DNA of 64,000 nucleotides from NCBI RefSeq assembly GCF_002374855.1, contig NZ_NWVC01000001.1, positions 863,054-927,053 on the forward strand, written 5' to 3'. The position numbers and the translations under genes are program-made. Below are positions 17,195-26,610 of the stretch, one piece after another; the stretch's first letter is position 1, and every line of letters starts with the position of its first letter. The notes beneath the pieces were generated by a model. That model saw only the letters and a program-made list of their open reading frames with translations. It was not told the DNA's origin and did not search any database. This DNA is from Sphingomonas adhaesiva (GTDB lineage: Bacteria; Pseudomonadota; Alphaproteobacteria; Sphingomonadales; Sphingomonadaceae).

Positions 17195-18919
17195 TCAGGC
17201 GGCGATGCGATCCTCGAACAAGGTTTTCAGGTCGCGTTTCAGGATCTTGCCGTTGGCGTTGCGCGGCAGCATGTCGGCGGCGAAGCGGATCGCCACCGGC
17301 ACCTTGAACGCCGCCAGCCGCGCACGCACCCAGTCCTGCAATTCCGCCTCGCTCGCCTCGGCGCCGGGCGCCAGATGCACCACCGCCGCCGGCTCCTCCC
17401 CCAGGATGCGGTGCGGCAGCCCGATCAGCGCGCAGTCGGTGACCGCCGGGTGATCGTACAGGACGTTCTCCACCTCGGTCGAATAGATGTTCTCGCCGCC
17501 GCGGATCACCATGTCCTTGGCGCGGTCCAGGATGAAGCAGAACCCTTCCTCGTCCAGCCGCGCCAGGTCCCCGGTACGCACCCATCCGTCGACGAACGTC
17601 GCCGCGCTCGCCTCCGGCTTGTTCCAGTACCCCTTCACGATCATCGGCCCGCGCGCCCACAACTCGCCGATCTGCCCGGTCGGCAGCACCGTGACGCCGT
17701 CCTCGGCGCGGATCTGCAGGTCGGCGACCGCGACGGGCGGGCCGCAGCTGTCGGGGCGGTTCAGGTAGTCCTCGCCGCTGTGCGTCGTGACGGTCGCGGT
17801 CGTCTCGGTCATGCCCCAGCCGTTGCCCGGCGCGGCCTTCAGCTCGGCGGCGATCTTGCGCACCAGTTCGGGCGCGGACGGCGCGCCGCCGTAACCGACG
17901 CTCTCCAGGCTCGACAGATCGTAGCGGTGGCGTTCGGGGTGTTCCAGGATCTGCCACGCGATCGTCGGCACCCCGCCCGTCACGTTCACCTTCTCGCGCT
18001 CGATGATCTCCATCGCGCGCAGCGCCTCGAACTTGCGCATGAAGATGTTGGTATGCCCCGCCGCCATCGCGCCCATCAGCCCCGCCGACAACGCCGTCGC
18101 GTGGAACAGCGGGATGACCGTCAGCGATACCTTGCGCACCGGATCGGGCAGCGGTTGCCCGCTGCGCAGGATGCTGCGCGCCGCGGCATAGCCGCTCGAC
18201 AGGATGTTGGTCATGAAATTGCGATGCGTCGCCAGCGCGCCCTTGGGCTTGCCGGTGGTGCCGCTGGTGTACAGGATCGTCGCCTCGTCCTCCGGCGACA
18301 GGTCGGTGTCGGGCAGGTCGCGGTCGGGCAGCGACGCCCAGTCGTGCGGCGTGCCTATCACGTCCTCGATCCGCTCCGCGCCCTCCAGCGGCGTGGCGGC
18401 GCGCGCGACGATGACGTGGCGCAGGTCCGGCAAGTCGCCGCGATGCGGCGCCACGCGCTGCCACCGCTCGTCGTCGGCGACCAGCAGCACCGCCCCCGAA
18501 TCGGCGAGGCCGTAGCAAAGCTCCTCTGCGGTCCACCACGCGTTCAGCGGCACCGCGATCGCGCCGATCGTCGTCGCGGCGAAGAAGGCGACGATCCATT
18601 CGGGCAGGTTGCGCGCCGCCACCGCGACACGGTCGCCCTTCTGGACGCCCAGCGCGCGATAATGCGCCGCCAGCGCGGCGATCGCGCGGAACTGTGCCTC
18701 GAACGTCACCCGCTCGTCGTCGTGGATCGTCGCCAGCGCCGCGCCGTGCGTGCGCGACAGGCGCACCAGCGCGGCCATGTGCGGCGGCGCGTTCTTCCAG
18801 ATGCGCGTCGGAATGCCGCGGATATCCACCGTCGCCATCTCGAACCGCGCACCCGGCGCCGTCAGCGCGGCGCGGACCTCGTCCATGCCCATTGCGGGCC
18901 AGGCCTGGTTGCTCGTCAC
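17195..18919 (-). CDS. AMP-forming acyl-CoA ligase
   Basis: Activates a carboxylic acid to its CoA thioester through an acyl-adenylate. The GTG at 18919 follows GGAGGG and gives 574 residues. Motifs in order are the P-loop-like TILYTSGTTGKPKG (about residue 215), GWGMTETTATVTTH (about 370), the hinge region WVRTGDLARLDEEGF (about 455), and the C-terminal NGKILKRDLKTL with the catalytic lysine. The substrate is probably a fatty or aromatic/cyclic acid, given the surrounding acyl-CoA genes, but cannot be fixed. One of the shared 14-bp motifs lies 34 bases upstream. Confidence 0.92.
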   Translation of the reverse strand: MTSNQAWPAMGMDEVRAALTAPGARFEMATVDIRGIPTRIWKNAPPHMAALVRLSRTHGAALATIHDDERVTFEAQFRAIAALAAHYRALGVQKGDRVAVAARNLPEWIVAFFAATTIGAIAVPLNAWWTAEELCYGLADSGAVLLVADDERWQRVAPHRGDLPDLRHVIVARAATPLEGAERIEDVIGTPHDWASLPDRDLPDTDLSPEDEATILYTSGTTGKPKGALATHRNFMTNILSSGYAAARSILRSGQPLPDPVRKVSLTVIPLFHATALSAGLMGAMAAGHTNIFMRKFEALRAMEIIEREKVNVTGGVPTIAWQILEHPERHRYDLSSLESVGYGGAPSAPELVRKIAAELKAAPGNGWGMTETTATVTTHSGEDYLNRPDSCGPPVAVADLQIRAEDGVTVLPTGQIGELWARGPMIVKGYWNKPEASAATFVDGWVRTGDLARLDEEGFCFILDRAKDMVIRGGENIYSTEVENVLYDHPAVTDCALIGLPHRILGEEPAAVVHLAPGAEASEAELQDWVRARLAAFKVPVAIRFAADMLPRNANGKILKRDLKTLFEDRIAA

Positions 18920-18952
18920 GCGTATCCCTCCGTTCGTCGCCCGATCCGACTT

Positions 18953-18966
18953 GAAGATCGGGTCCG
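18953..18966 (+). promoter_or_regulatory. Shared catabolic-promoter motif, site A
   Basis: GAAGATCGGGTCCG between the divergent acyl-CoA ligase (minus) and serine hydrolase (plus) genes. CCCGAT occurs 11 bases before ATCGGG here, making a dyad (CCCGAT-N11-ATCGGG). It is one of five related sites in the window and the weakest match at its 3' end. Confidence 0.4.
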
Positions 18967-19051
18967 TTTCCGGTCGAGACTAGAGTTGATTTCCCTCCCG
19001 CTCAAGCGGTAGGAGTCGATCAGCATTTCGAACCGCTGGTATGGAGAGGCC

Positions 19052-20275
19052 ATGAAGATCGCGAACCCCGGCAAGCACGGCTTCGACCAGCGCCGGCTCG
19101 CCGCGATCGATGCCTTCGTGAAGGATCGCTATCTCGATCCCGGCCACCTGCCGCACGCCCAGCTGCTGATCGCGCGCGACGACCAGATTGTCCACTTCAG
19201 CGCGCAGGGCGCCGCCCGCGACGGCGCCGGCGCCGCGATCGACGAATCGTCGCTGTTCCGCATCGCCTCGATGACCAAGCCGATCACCTCGGTCGCGTTC
19301 ATGATGCTGGTGGAGGAGGCGAAGGTCGCACTCGACACGCCGGTCCATCACGTCCTGCCCGAACTGAAGGGCGTCGGCGTCTATGACGGCGGCGGCGCGG
19401 GCGTGCCGTTCGTCACCAAACCGTGCGCGCAGCCGATGCGGATGGTCGACCTGCTGCGCCATACCGCGGGCTTCACCTACGGCTTCCAGAACCGCAGCAA
19501 CATCGACGCCGCGCATCGCGAGCTGAAGCTGGAGAACTGGCACGGCAACTACGACCTCGACGGCTTCGTCGCCGCGCTGGGCAAGCTGCCGCTGGAATTC
19601 TCGCCCGGCACCGGCTGGAACTATTCGGTCGCCACCGATGTGCTCGGGCTGGTGGTGGAACGCGTGTCGGGCATGAAGCTGCCGCAGTTCTTCGCGGAGC
19701 GGATCTTCGCGCCGCTGAAGATGCACGACACCTTCTTCACCGTGCCCGCGGACAAGATCGACCGGCTGACCGACTGCTACACGGTCGTCCCCGGCAAGGG
19801 GCGCCAGATGTTCGATCGCGGCGCGGAGAGCATGTGGTCCACCCCGTTCCGCTTCATGTCCGGCGGCGGCGGGCTGGTGTCGACCGCGCTCGACTATCAC
19901 CGCTTCTGCTGCATGTGCCGGAACGGCGGCGAGCTGGACGGCGCGCGCATCCTCGGTCGCAAGACGATCGAGCTGATGACGCAGAACCACCTGCCCGGCG
20001 GCGCGGACCTGTCCACGCTGTCGCGCTCGCTGTTCAGCGAGACGCAGAACGCCGGCACCGGTTTCGGCCTGGGCTTCGCGGTGACGATCGACACCGCGCG
20101 CTCGATGATGCCGGGGTCGGTCGGCGAATATTATTGGGGCGGGATGTTCTCGACCGCCTTCTTCATCGATCCGGTGGAGCGGCTGCACATGGTCTTCATG
20201 ACGCAATTGTCGCCGTCCATGCTCTACCCGATCCGGCGCGAGCTGAAGACGATGATCTATGCCGCGCTGACCTGA
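19052..20275 (+). CDS. Serine hydrolase, beta-lactamase/esterase EstB-like
   Basis: 407-residue protein of the class C beta-lactamase-like family. The nucleophile motif SMTK (SxxK) is near residue 75 in [10 protein letters not shown], and the Tyr motif YSV/YSx is in [23 protein letters not shown] stretch and the C-terminal YYWGGMFST take the place of the KTG-like motif. There is no signal peptide, and the N-terminus [20 protein letters not shown] is typical of cytoplasmic EstB-type esterases and of members in acyl-CoA catabolic clusters. It starts after GGAGAGG and is divergent from the ligase gene. Confidence 0.87.
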   Translation: MKIANPGKHGFDQRRLAAIDAFVKDRYLDPGHLPHAQLLIARDDQIVHFSAQGAARDGAGAAIDESSLFRIASMTKPITSVAFMMLVEEAKVALDTPVHHVLPELKGVGVYDGGGAGVPFVTKPCAQPMRMVDLLRHTAGFTYGFQNRSNIDAAHRELKLENWHGNYDLDGFVAALGKLPLEFSPGTGWNYSVATDVLGLVVERVSGMKLPQFFAERIFAPLKMHDTFFTVPADKIDRLTDCYTVVPGKGRQMFDRGAESMWSTPFRFMSGGGGLVSTALDYHRFCCMCRNGGELDGARILGRKTIELMTQNHLPGGADLSTLSRSLFSETQNAGTGFGLGFAVTIDTARSMMPGSVGEYYWGGMFSTAFFIDPVERLHMVFMTQLSPSMLYPIRRELKTMIYAALT

Positions 20276-20286
20276 TCCCCCGGCGC

Positions 20287-20349
20287 CGTCACCCCGGCGA
20301 AAGCCGGGGTCTCTGGCGGCTCAAGACCCCGGCCTTCGCTGGGGTGACG
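20287..20349. repeat. Paired extragenic inverted repeat (CCAGCGAAAGCTGG family)
   Basis: Left arm 20287-20312 and right arm 20324-20349 are about 26 bases each with two mismatches. Cores are CCCCGGCGAAAGCCGGGG and CCCCGGCCTTCGCTGGGG. The element fills nearly the whole space between the serine hydrolase and the bifunctional enzyme gene and ends 12 bases before the ribosome site of the latter. Confidence 0.8.
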
Positions 20350-20369
20350 TTTTAGGAGACCGAAAAGCA

Positions 20370-22397
20370 ATGACTTCCCCCGTCCGCACCGAACGCCACG
20401 GCGATATCCTGGTCATCATCTCCGATTCGCCCCCGGTCAACGCGCTCGGCGCGGCGGTCCGCGACGGGCTGGAGGCCGGGGTGAAGGAAGGCGTCGCCGA
20501 CGCCAGCATCGCCGCGATGGTGCTGCGCTGCGACGGCCGCACCTTCTTCGCCGGCGCGGACATCACCGAATTCGGCAAGCCGCCGAAGGGCGCCTCGCTC
20601 CATGAGGCGATCGACATGATGGACGCCAGCCCGAAACCGATCGTGGCGGCGATCCACGGCACCGCGCTGGGCGGCGGGTGCGAGGTCGCGCTGGCGTGCC
20701 ATTATCGCGTCGCCGTCCCCTCGGCGAAGCTCGGCCTGCCGGAAGTGAAGCTGGGCCTGCTGCCCGGCGCGGGCGGGACGCAGCGGCTGCCGCGCGTCGT
20801 CGGCGTGAAGGCCGCGCTGGAGATGATCGCGATCGGCGATCCGATCCCCGCGCAGAAGGCCGCCGACGTCGGGCTGGTCGACAAGGTCGTCGGCGAAGGC
20901 TCGCTGGAGGCCGATGCGATCGCCTTCGCGCGTGAGATCGCCGCCGCCCGCCCGATCCCGCGCGTCCGCGACAAGGCCGCCGCCCCCGATCCCGACGCCG
21001 TCGAGGCGTTCCGCAAGGCCAACGGCCGCAAGATGCGCGGCTTCGACGCGCCCGAGGCGTGCATCGCCTGCGTCGTCGCGGCGAGCGAGAAGCCGTTCGA
21101 GGAGGGCATGACGTTCGAGCGCGAACAGTTCATGAAGCTGATGACCGGCACGCAATCCGCCGCGCAGCGCCACATCTTCTTCGCCGAGCGGCAGGCCGCC
21201 AAGATCGACGACGTCGATCCCAAGACCCCGCTGCGCCCGATCAACCGCGTCGGCGTGATCGGCGCGGGCACGATGGGCGGCGGGATCAGCATGAACTTCC
21301 TGTCGGCGGGCATCGCGGTGACGATCGTGGAGATGCAGCAGGAGGCGCTCGACCGCGGCACCGGCGTCATGCGCAAGAATTACGAGGCGTCCGCCGCCAA
21401 GGGCCGGATCAAGCCCGATGCCCCCGAAAAGGCGATGGGGCTGCTGAAGCCGACGCTCAACCTCGACGATCTCGCCGATTGCGATCTCATCATCGAGGCG
21501 GTGTACGAGAATATGGACGTGAAGAAGGACATCTTCACGAAGCTGGACGCGATCGCCAAGCCCGGCGCGATCCTGGCCAGCAACACCAGCTACCTCGACA
21601 TCGACGCCATCGCCACGGTGACGAAGCGTCCCGAGGACGTCGTGGGGATGCACTTCTTCTCCCCCGCCAACGTCATGAAGCTGCTGGAGGTGGTCCGCGG
21701 GGAGAAAACCGCCAAGGACGTGCTCGCCACCGTGATGGATCTGGCCAAAAAGATCCGCAAGGTCGCGGTGGTCGCCGGCGTGTGCCACGGCTTCATCGGC
21801 AACCGCATGCTCGCCCCGCGCCAGCTGGAGGCGAACAAGCTGCTGATGGAGGGCGCCACCCCGCAGCAGATCGACAAGGTGCACACCGATTTCGGTATGC
21901 CGATGGGGCCGTTCCAGATGGCCGACCTGGCGGGCGTCGACATCGGCTGGCACCGCGACCCCTCGCGCATCGAAAGCATCCGCGACGCGCTCGCCGCCGA
22001 GGGGCGCTGGGGCCAGAAGAAGGGCGCCGGCTTCTACGATTACGACGAGAAGCGTAACCCCACCCCGTCCCCGCGCGTCGCCGAGATCATCGAGGATTTC
22101 CGCAGCCGGTCGAACATGCAGAAGCGCGAGATCACCGACCAGGAAATCGTCGAGCGCACCCTCTATCCGATGGTCAACGAAGGCGCGCTGATCCTGGAGG
22201 AAGGCAAGGCGCAGCGCGCGTCCGACATCGATGTGGTGTGGATCTACGGCTACGGCTGGCCGGTCTATCGCGGCGGCCCGATGTTCTGGGCCCAGACCGA
22301 AGGCCTGCCGAAGGTCGTCGCAGGGCTTGAAAAGCACGGCTTCAAGGTCGCGCAAAGCCTGAAGACCGCCGCCGACACCGGCGGGTCGTTCAAGTGA
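20370..22397 (+). CDS. Bifunctional enoyl-CoA hydratase/3-hydroxyacyl-CoA dehydrogenase
   Basis: Beta-oxidation multifunctional enzyme of the FadB/FadJ type, 675 residues. Residues 1-190 form the crotonase domain, with the oxyanion loop [19 protein letters not shown] and the acid pair around CEV and [15 protein letters not shown]. Residues about 290-470 form the NAD-binding domain, starting [18 protein letters not shown]. The C-terminal dehydrogenase domains carry [18 protein letters not shown] and end at DTGGSFK. ATG 20370 follows AGGAGA. The separate thiolase that would finish the cycle is not in this window. Confidence 0.94.
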   Translation: MTSPVRTERHGDILVIISDSPPVNALGAAVRDGLEAGVKEGVADASIAAMVLRCDGRTFFAGADITEFGKPPKGASLHEAIDMMDASPKPIVAAIHGTALGGGCEVALACHYRVAVPSAKLGLPEVKLGLLPGAGGTQRLPRVVGVKAALEMIAIGDPIPAQKAADVGLVDKVVGEGSLEADAIAFAREIAAARPIPRVRDKAAAPDPDAVEAFRKANGRKMRGFDAPEACIACVVAASEKPFEEGMTFEREQFMKLMTGTQSAAQRHIFFAERQAAKIDDVDPKTPLRPINRVGVIGAGTMGGGISMNFLSAGIAVTIVEMQQEALDRGTGVMRKNYEASAAKGRIKPDAPEKAMGLLKPTLNLDDLADCDLIIEAVYENMDVKKDIFTKLDAIAKPGAILASNTSYLDIDAIATVTKRPEDVVGMHFFSPANVMKLLEVVRGEKTAKDVLATVMDLAKKIRKVAVVAGVCHGFIGNRMLAPRQLEANKLLMEGATPQQIDKVHTDFGMPMGPFQMADLAGVDIGWHRDPSRIESIRDALAAEGRWGQKKGAGFYDYDEKRNPTPSPRVAEIIEDFRSRSNMQKREITDQEIVERTLYPMVNEGALILEEGKAQRASDIDVVWIYGYGWPVYRGGPMFWAQTEGLPKVVAGLEKHGFKVAQSLKTAADTGGSFK

Positions 22398-22733
22398 CCG
22401 GCGCGTAACTCCGGCGAAAGCGAGACCGTTGCGAAACGTGCAGATCGGCGATCCCGGCCATCGTCACCCCGGACGTGTTCCGGGGTCCACCGGGCCGCGC
22501 AATCCATCGTTGCCGGGGATGCGGAACGGTGGATGCCGGAACAGGTCCGGCATGACGGAGATGACGTTCGCAACGGTCTCGCGAGAGCCGAGGGACGGTA
22601 CGATGACCCAACCGCCAGCCTCCCTTCCGTCACCCCAGCGAAAGCTGGGGTCTTCCCCGGCGGGACGCACATCCCCGCCAGGGACCCCGACCTGCGCCGG
22701 GGTGACGGCCCTCATCAGGGTGAAGGCACCGCA
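22398..22733. repeat. 336-base gene-free gap filled by nested inverted repeats
   Basis: No gene is seen. The gap holds an outer inverted repeat (22420-22439 with 22564-22582, core CGAGACCGTTGCGAA). It encloses CACCCCGGACGTGTTCCGGGGTCC and GGATGCCGGAACAGGTCCGGC palindromes of the ATGCCGG...CCGGCAT family. After these comes a CCAGCGAAAGCTGG-family pair (about 22622-22706, with CCCCAGCGAAAGCTGGGG and GCGCCGGGGTGACG). The amidase ATG follows at 22734 with only a weak ribosome site, GGTGAAGG. Confidence 0.75.
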
Positions 22734-24059
22734 ATGACCGAACGCACCGCCCTCGCCACCGCCGCCGCGATCCGCGCAGGGGAAACCACCGCGCTGGCCG
22801 AGACCGAGGCCGCCCTTGCGCGGATCGCGGCGCGCGACGGCGCGCTCAACGCGGTGGTGGTGCACGACGGCGATCGCGCCCGCGCCGCCGCCGCGGACCT
22901 CGACCGGCGCATCGCCGCCGGCTTCGACGCGCCGCTGCTCGGCGTGCCGATGACGATCAAGGAAAGCTTCGACGTCGCCGGCCTGCCCACCACCTTCGGG
23001 TTCGCCGAACATCGCGACTTCATTGCGACGGAAGATGCCGTCGCGGTGAAGCGGCTGAAGGCCGCCGGCGCGATCCTGCTGGGCAAGACCAACGTGCCCC
23101 CCGCGCTGTCCGATCTGCAATCGAACAACCCGGTCTATGGCCGCACCAACAATGCGGTCGATCCCTCGCGCGTCGCCGGCGGGTCGTCGGGCGGATCGGC
23201 GGTGGCGGTCGCATCGGGGATGGTCCCGCTGGAATTCGGCTCGGACATCGGCGGGTTGATCCGCGTCCCCGCCGCCTTCAACGGCATCTGGGGGCACAAG
23301 CCGACGTGGGGCGTGCTGCCGGTCGACGGCCATTATTTCCCCGGCACCGACAGCGCGCGCACCGCCTTGTCGGTGATCGGCCCGCTCGCGCGCGATCCCG
23401 CCGATCTGGAGGTCGCGCTGGGCGTCGTCGCAGATCACCCGCTGGCCCCCGCGTATCAACATGTGCCCGGTACGTGGCGCGTGCTGCTACTGACCGGTCA
23501 TCCGCTGGCGCGCGTGCAGGGCGCGATCGTCGCCGCGCTGGAGGAACTGGGCGATCGGCTCGCCGCCGCGGGTGCCGAGGTCCACCGGACCAGCCCGCTG
23601 CTCCCCGATCTGGCGCACCAGCATGCCGGTTACTGGCAGATGCTGAACATCGCCATGTCGCGCCGGATGCCGCTACCCGACGGGGCCGTACCGCCCGGGC
23701 TGGAGGACTGGCTCCACCTTCACGACGAACAGGCGCGCAACCAGCGCCAGTGGCGGCGCCTGTTCGAACATTATGACGTGGTGATCGCGCCGACCGTCGG
23801 CATGACCGCCTTCGCGCACGACGATACCCCGCTCGCCACCCGCCGGCTCGACGTGGATGGCGAGGATACGCAATTCTTCCACCAGTTCGCCTTCCCGGGC
23901 CTCGCGACCTTCCCGATGCTGCCCGCCACCAGCGTGCGGATCGGCACCGATCCCGACAGCCTGCCGATCGGCGTGCAGGTGATCGCGGACCTGTTCGCCG
24001 ACCGCACCGCCATCGCCGCCGCCCGCGCGGCGCACGAGCTTTCATGGAGTGACCGATGA
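22734..24059 (+). CDS. Amidase-signature family protein lacking the nucleophilic serine
   Basis: 441-residue amidase-signature protein (GatA/FAAH fold). The catalytic lysine is in GVPMTIKESFD (about residue 72) and the cis-serine region is intact as AGGSSGGSAVAVASG. The nucleophile motif, normally GSDxGGSIRxPA, reads GSDIGGLIRVPAAF: the codon at the serine position is TTG (Leu), one base from TCG. The rest of the fold, including HKPTWGVLP and the C-terminal IGVQVIAD, looks preserved. Taken at face value this is a non-hydrolytic family member. A real point change or a base error are both possible. Its stop overlaps the next ATG. Confidence 0.85.
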   Translation: MTERTALATAAAIRAGETTALAETEAALARIAARDGALNAVVVHDGDRARAAAADLDRRIAAGFDAPLLGVPMTIKESFDVAGLPTTFGFAEHRDFIATEDAVAVKRLKAAGAILLGKTNVPPALSDLQSNNPVYGRTNNAVDPSRVAGGSSGGSAVAVASGMVPLEFGSDIGGLIRVPAAFNGIWGHKPTWGVLPVDGHYFPGTDSARTALSVIGPLARDPADLEVALGVVADHPLAPAYQHVPGTWRVLLLTGHPLARVQGAIVAALEELGDRLAAAGAEVHRTSPLLPDLAHQHAGYWQMLNIAMSRRMPLPDGAVPPGLEDWLHLHDEQARNQRQWRRLFEHYDVVIAPTVGMTAFAHDDTPLATRRLDVDGEDTQFFHQFAFPGLATFPMLPATSVRIGTDPDSLPIGVQVIADLFADRTAIAAARAAHELSWSDR

Positions 24060-25243
24060 CGACCGATCTCGACACCTTCCGCGCCGACACGCGCGCCTGG
24101 CTTGACGCCAATTGCCCGCCCGAAATGCGCGAGCCGGTGCGCAGCGAAAAGGACGCCGTATGGGGCGGCCGCGACCAGAGCGCGCTGACCCCGGCGCAGA
24201 AACAGTGGATGGACGCGATGGGCCAGCGCGGCTGGACCGTGCCGGACTGGCCGACGGAATATGGCGGCGGCGGCCTGTCGGCGGCCGAAACCAAGGTGCT
24301 GCGCGAGGAAATGGCCCGCATCCGCGCGCGCAACCCGCTCAACTCGTTCGGCATCTCGATGCTCGGGCCGGCGCTGCTGAAATACGGGACGGAAGAGCAG
24401 AAGAAGCGCTTCCTCCCCGAAATCGCGCGCGGCGAAATCCGCTGGTGCCAGGGCTATTCGGAACCGAACGCCGGGTCGGACCTCGCCAGCCTGGCCACCA
24501 GCGCGGAGGACAAGGGCGATCACTTCCTAGTCAACGGGCAGAAGGTGTGGACCAGCTACGCCGACAAGGCCGACTGGATTTTCTGTCTGGTGCGTACCGA
24601 CCGGACCAACAAGCACAACGGCATCAGCTTCGTGCTGTTCGACATGGCCAGCGAGGGCGTGTCGACCAAGCCGATCCTGCTCATCAGCGGCTATTCGCCC
24701 TTCTGCGAAACCTTCTTCGACAATGTGAAGGTGCCCAAGGAAAATCTGGTCGGCGAACTGAACAAGGGCTGGGACGTCGCCAAATACCTGCTGGGGCATG
24801 AGCGCGAGATGATCTCGGGCATGGGCCTGGGCGGCACCGGTGCGAAGAACCCGCTGGTCGAGGTGGCGAAGCGCTCGGTCGGCACCGGCGACGATGGGCA
24901 GCTCGCCGATCCGCTGCTGCGCGCGCAACTGGCGCTGTTCGACGTGCGCGCCAAGGCGTTCGCGGCGCAGAGCGAGCGGTTCATCGACGAGCTGAAGGCC
25001 GGCCGCGCCCATCCCGCGCAGCCCAGCATGATGAAATATTACGGCACGGAGCTGAACAAGACGCGCTACGAACTGCTGATGTCGGCGGGCGGCTCCGACG
25101 AGCTGGAATGGGAAAGCGAGGCGTCGGACGGCGGGCGCGAGGCGCGTGCCTGGCTGCGCACCAAGGCGAATTCGATCGAGGGCGGCACCAGCGAGGTGCA
25201 GCTCAACATCATCGCCAAGCGCATCCTGGAATTGCCCTCGTAG
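24056..25243 (+). CDS. Acyl-CoA dehydrogenase, large subunit type
   Basis: FAD-dependent acyl-CoA dehydrogenase, 395 residues. It shows the FAD/substrate loop WCQGYSEPNAGSDLASL (about residue 135), VNGQKVWTSYADKADW, and the C-terminal SIEGGTSEVQLNIIAKRIL, with Glu at the position of the usual catalytic base. It overlaps the amidase gene (ATGA) and is followed, after a repeat, by a second, shorter dehydrogenase. A ~395 plus ~375 residue tandem is the layout of heteromeric dehydrogenases known from sterol and cyclic-acid degradation. The substrate is not known. Confidence 0.9.
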   Translation: MTTDLDTFRADTRAWLDANCPPEMREPVRSEKDAVWGGRDQSALTPAQKQWMDAMGQRGWTVPDWPTEYGGGGLSAAETKVLREEMARIRARNPLNSFGISMLGPALLKYGTEEQKKRFLPEIARGEIRWCQGYSEPNAGSDLASLATSAEDKGDHFLVNGQKVWTSYADKADWIFCLVRTDRTNKHNGISFVLFDMASEGVSTKPILLISGYSPFCETFFDNVKVPKENLVGELNKGWDVAKYLLGHEREMISGMGLGGTGAKNPLVEVAKRSVGTGDDGQLADPLLRAQLALFDVRAKAFAAQSERFIDELKAGRAHPAQPSMMKYYGTELNKTRYELLMSAGGSDELEWESEASDGGREARAWLRTKANSIEGGTSEVQLNIIAKRILELPS

Positions 25244-25250
25244 ACACCAT

Positions 25251-25384
25251 CGTCGCCCCTGCGAAGGCAGGGGCCCATGGCTGCCGAGTTGATGAACACA
25301 GCTCGACACGCGGATCGACGATCGTGTGACTGCCCGCAGCGGCACACCCGACAGAAATAGGCCCCTGCCTTCGCAGGGGCGACG
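25251..25384. repeat. Perfect 25-base inverted repeat pair
   Basis: 25251-25275 and 25360-25384 are exact reverse complements (core CCCCTGCGAAGGCAGGGG). They enclose 84 bases with no gene between the two acyl-CoA dehydrogenase genes. The outer ends read CGTCGCCCC, like the CGTCACCCC ends of the other repeat family. Confidence 0.85.
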
Positions 25385-25393
25385 GAGTTTCAA

Positions 25394-26521
25394 ATGCCCC
25401 TTTTCCTCAACGACGAACAGACGATGCTGCGCGACACCGCGAAGGATTTCGTCACCGAACACGCCCCCGTCAGCCACATGCGCGCGCTGCGCGATGCGAA
25501 GGACGCGACCGGCTTTTCCCGCGACCTGTGGAAACAGTTCGCCGACATGGGCTTCACCGGCATCCTGATCGGCGAGGACGCCGGCGGCCTGGGCCTCGGC
25601 CATGTCGAGGCGGGCGTGGTGCTGGAGGAGATCGGCCGCAACCTGTCGCCCTCCCCGTTCCTCACCACCGCCGTCGCCGCTGTGGAGGCACTGAAGGGCA
25701 CCGCCCAGGCCGACCGCTGGTTCCCCGGCATCCTGGCGGGCGAAACCGTCGCCGCGCTGGCGATCGACGAGGGCGCGAAGCACCGTTCCAGCGTCGGCAT
25801 GAAGGCCGAACGATCGGGCAACGGCTTCCGCCTGACGGGCGCCAAGCAGTTCGTCACCCATGGCCATGTCGCCGATCTGCTGATCGTCGCGGCGCGCACC
25901 GCCGGGTCGCCGGATGACGATGCGGGCGTGACGCTGTTCGCGGTGCCGCGCGATGCCGCTGGCCTCACCGCCACGCCGGAGCGGCTGGCCGACGCCAGCC
26001 TGGCAGCGCGCATCGCCTTCGACGGGGTGGAGGTGGATGCCGATGCGGTGATCGGGGAGGTCGACGCCGGCCGCGATCCGCTGTCGCGCCTGCTGCGCGC
26101 CGGCCGCACCGGCGCGGCGGCCGAAATGCTCGGCGTCGGCGGCGGCGCGATGGACATGACCGTCGGCTATCTCAAGGACCGCAAGCAGTTCGGCGTCGCG
26201 ATCGGCAGCTTCCAGGCGCTCCAGCACCGCGCCGCGCACCTCTATTCGGAAATGGAGGTCGCTCGCGCCGCGGTGCTCAAGGCGCAGCAGCTGCTCGACG
26301 CCGGCGACGAAAAGGCGGATCAGGCGGTGTCGGTGGCCAAGGCGATGACCGGGCTGGCCACCACGCTGGCGGTGCAGGAAGGCGTGCAGATGCACGGCGG
26401 CATCGGCATGACCGACGAATATGACATCGGCTTCTACATGAAGAGCGGGCGCGTGCTGGCGGAAATGTTCGGCGACGCGAACTTCCACGCCGATCTGCTG
26501 GCGAAAACCGCCGGCTATTGA
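25394..26521 (+). CDS. Acyl-CoA dehydrogenase, small subunit type
   Basis: 375-residue acyl-CoA dehydrogenase, probably the partner of the preceding one. The N-terminus MPLFLNDEQTMLRDTAKDF and the C-terminal QMHGGIGMTDEYDIGFYMKS are typical of the short partner in heteromeric pairs. The FAD-proximal RFRLTGAKQFVTHG-like segment is altered compared with catalytic enzymes. In studied pairs only one subunit type binds FAD productively. The roles here are inferred from family pattern. Only the repeat pair separates it from the large-subunit gene. Confidence 0.88.
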   Translation: MPLFLNDEQTMLRDTAKDFVTEHAPVSHMRALRDAKDATGFSRDLWKQFADMGFTGILIGEDAGGLGLGHVEAGVVLEEIGRNLSPSPFLTTAVAAVEALKGTAQADRWFPGILAGETVAALAIDEGAKHRSSVGMKAERSGNGFRLTGAKQFVTHGHVADLLIVAARTAGSPDDDAGVTLFAVPRDAAGLTATPERLADASLAARIAFDGVEVDADAVIGEVDAGRDPLSRLLRAGRTGAAAEMLGVGGGAMDMTVGYLKDRKQFGVAIGSFQALQHRAAHLYSEMEVARAAVLKAQQLLDAGDEKADQAVSVAKAMTGLATTLAVQEGVQMHGGIGMTDEYDIGFYMKSGRVLAEMFGDANFHADLLAKTAGY

Positions 26522-26528
26522 CGGCCCA

Positions 26529-26606
26529 CGTGCTCCTGCGCAGGCAGGAGCCCAGTATCACGAGCGCACCGCGTGTGGCCCTGGGCTCCCGCCTGCGCGG
26601 AGCATG
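26529..26606. repeat. Imperfect inverted repeat pair
   Basis: Arms at 26529-26555 (GTGCTCCTGCGCAGGCAGGA and on) and 26581-26606 (CTGGGCTCCCGCCTGCGCGG and on) are reverse complements with a few mismatches. The element fills the space between the dehydrogenase and the thioesterase gene. Its right end abuts the thioesterase start codon. Confidence 0.75.
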
Positions 26607-26610
26607 TAGC

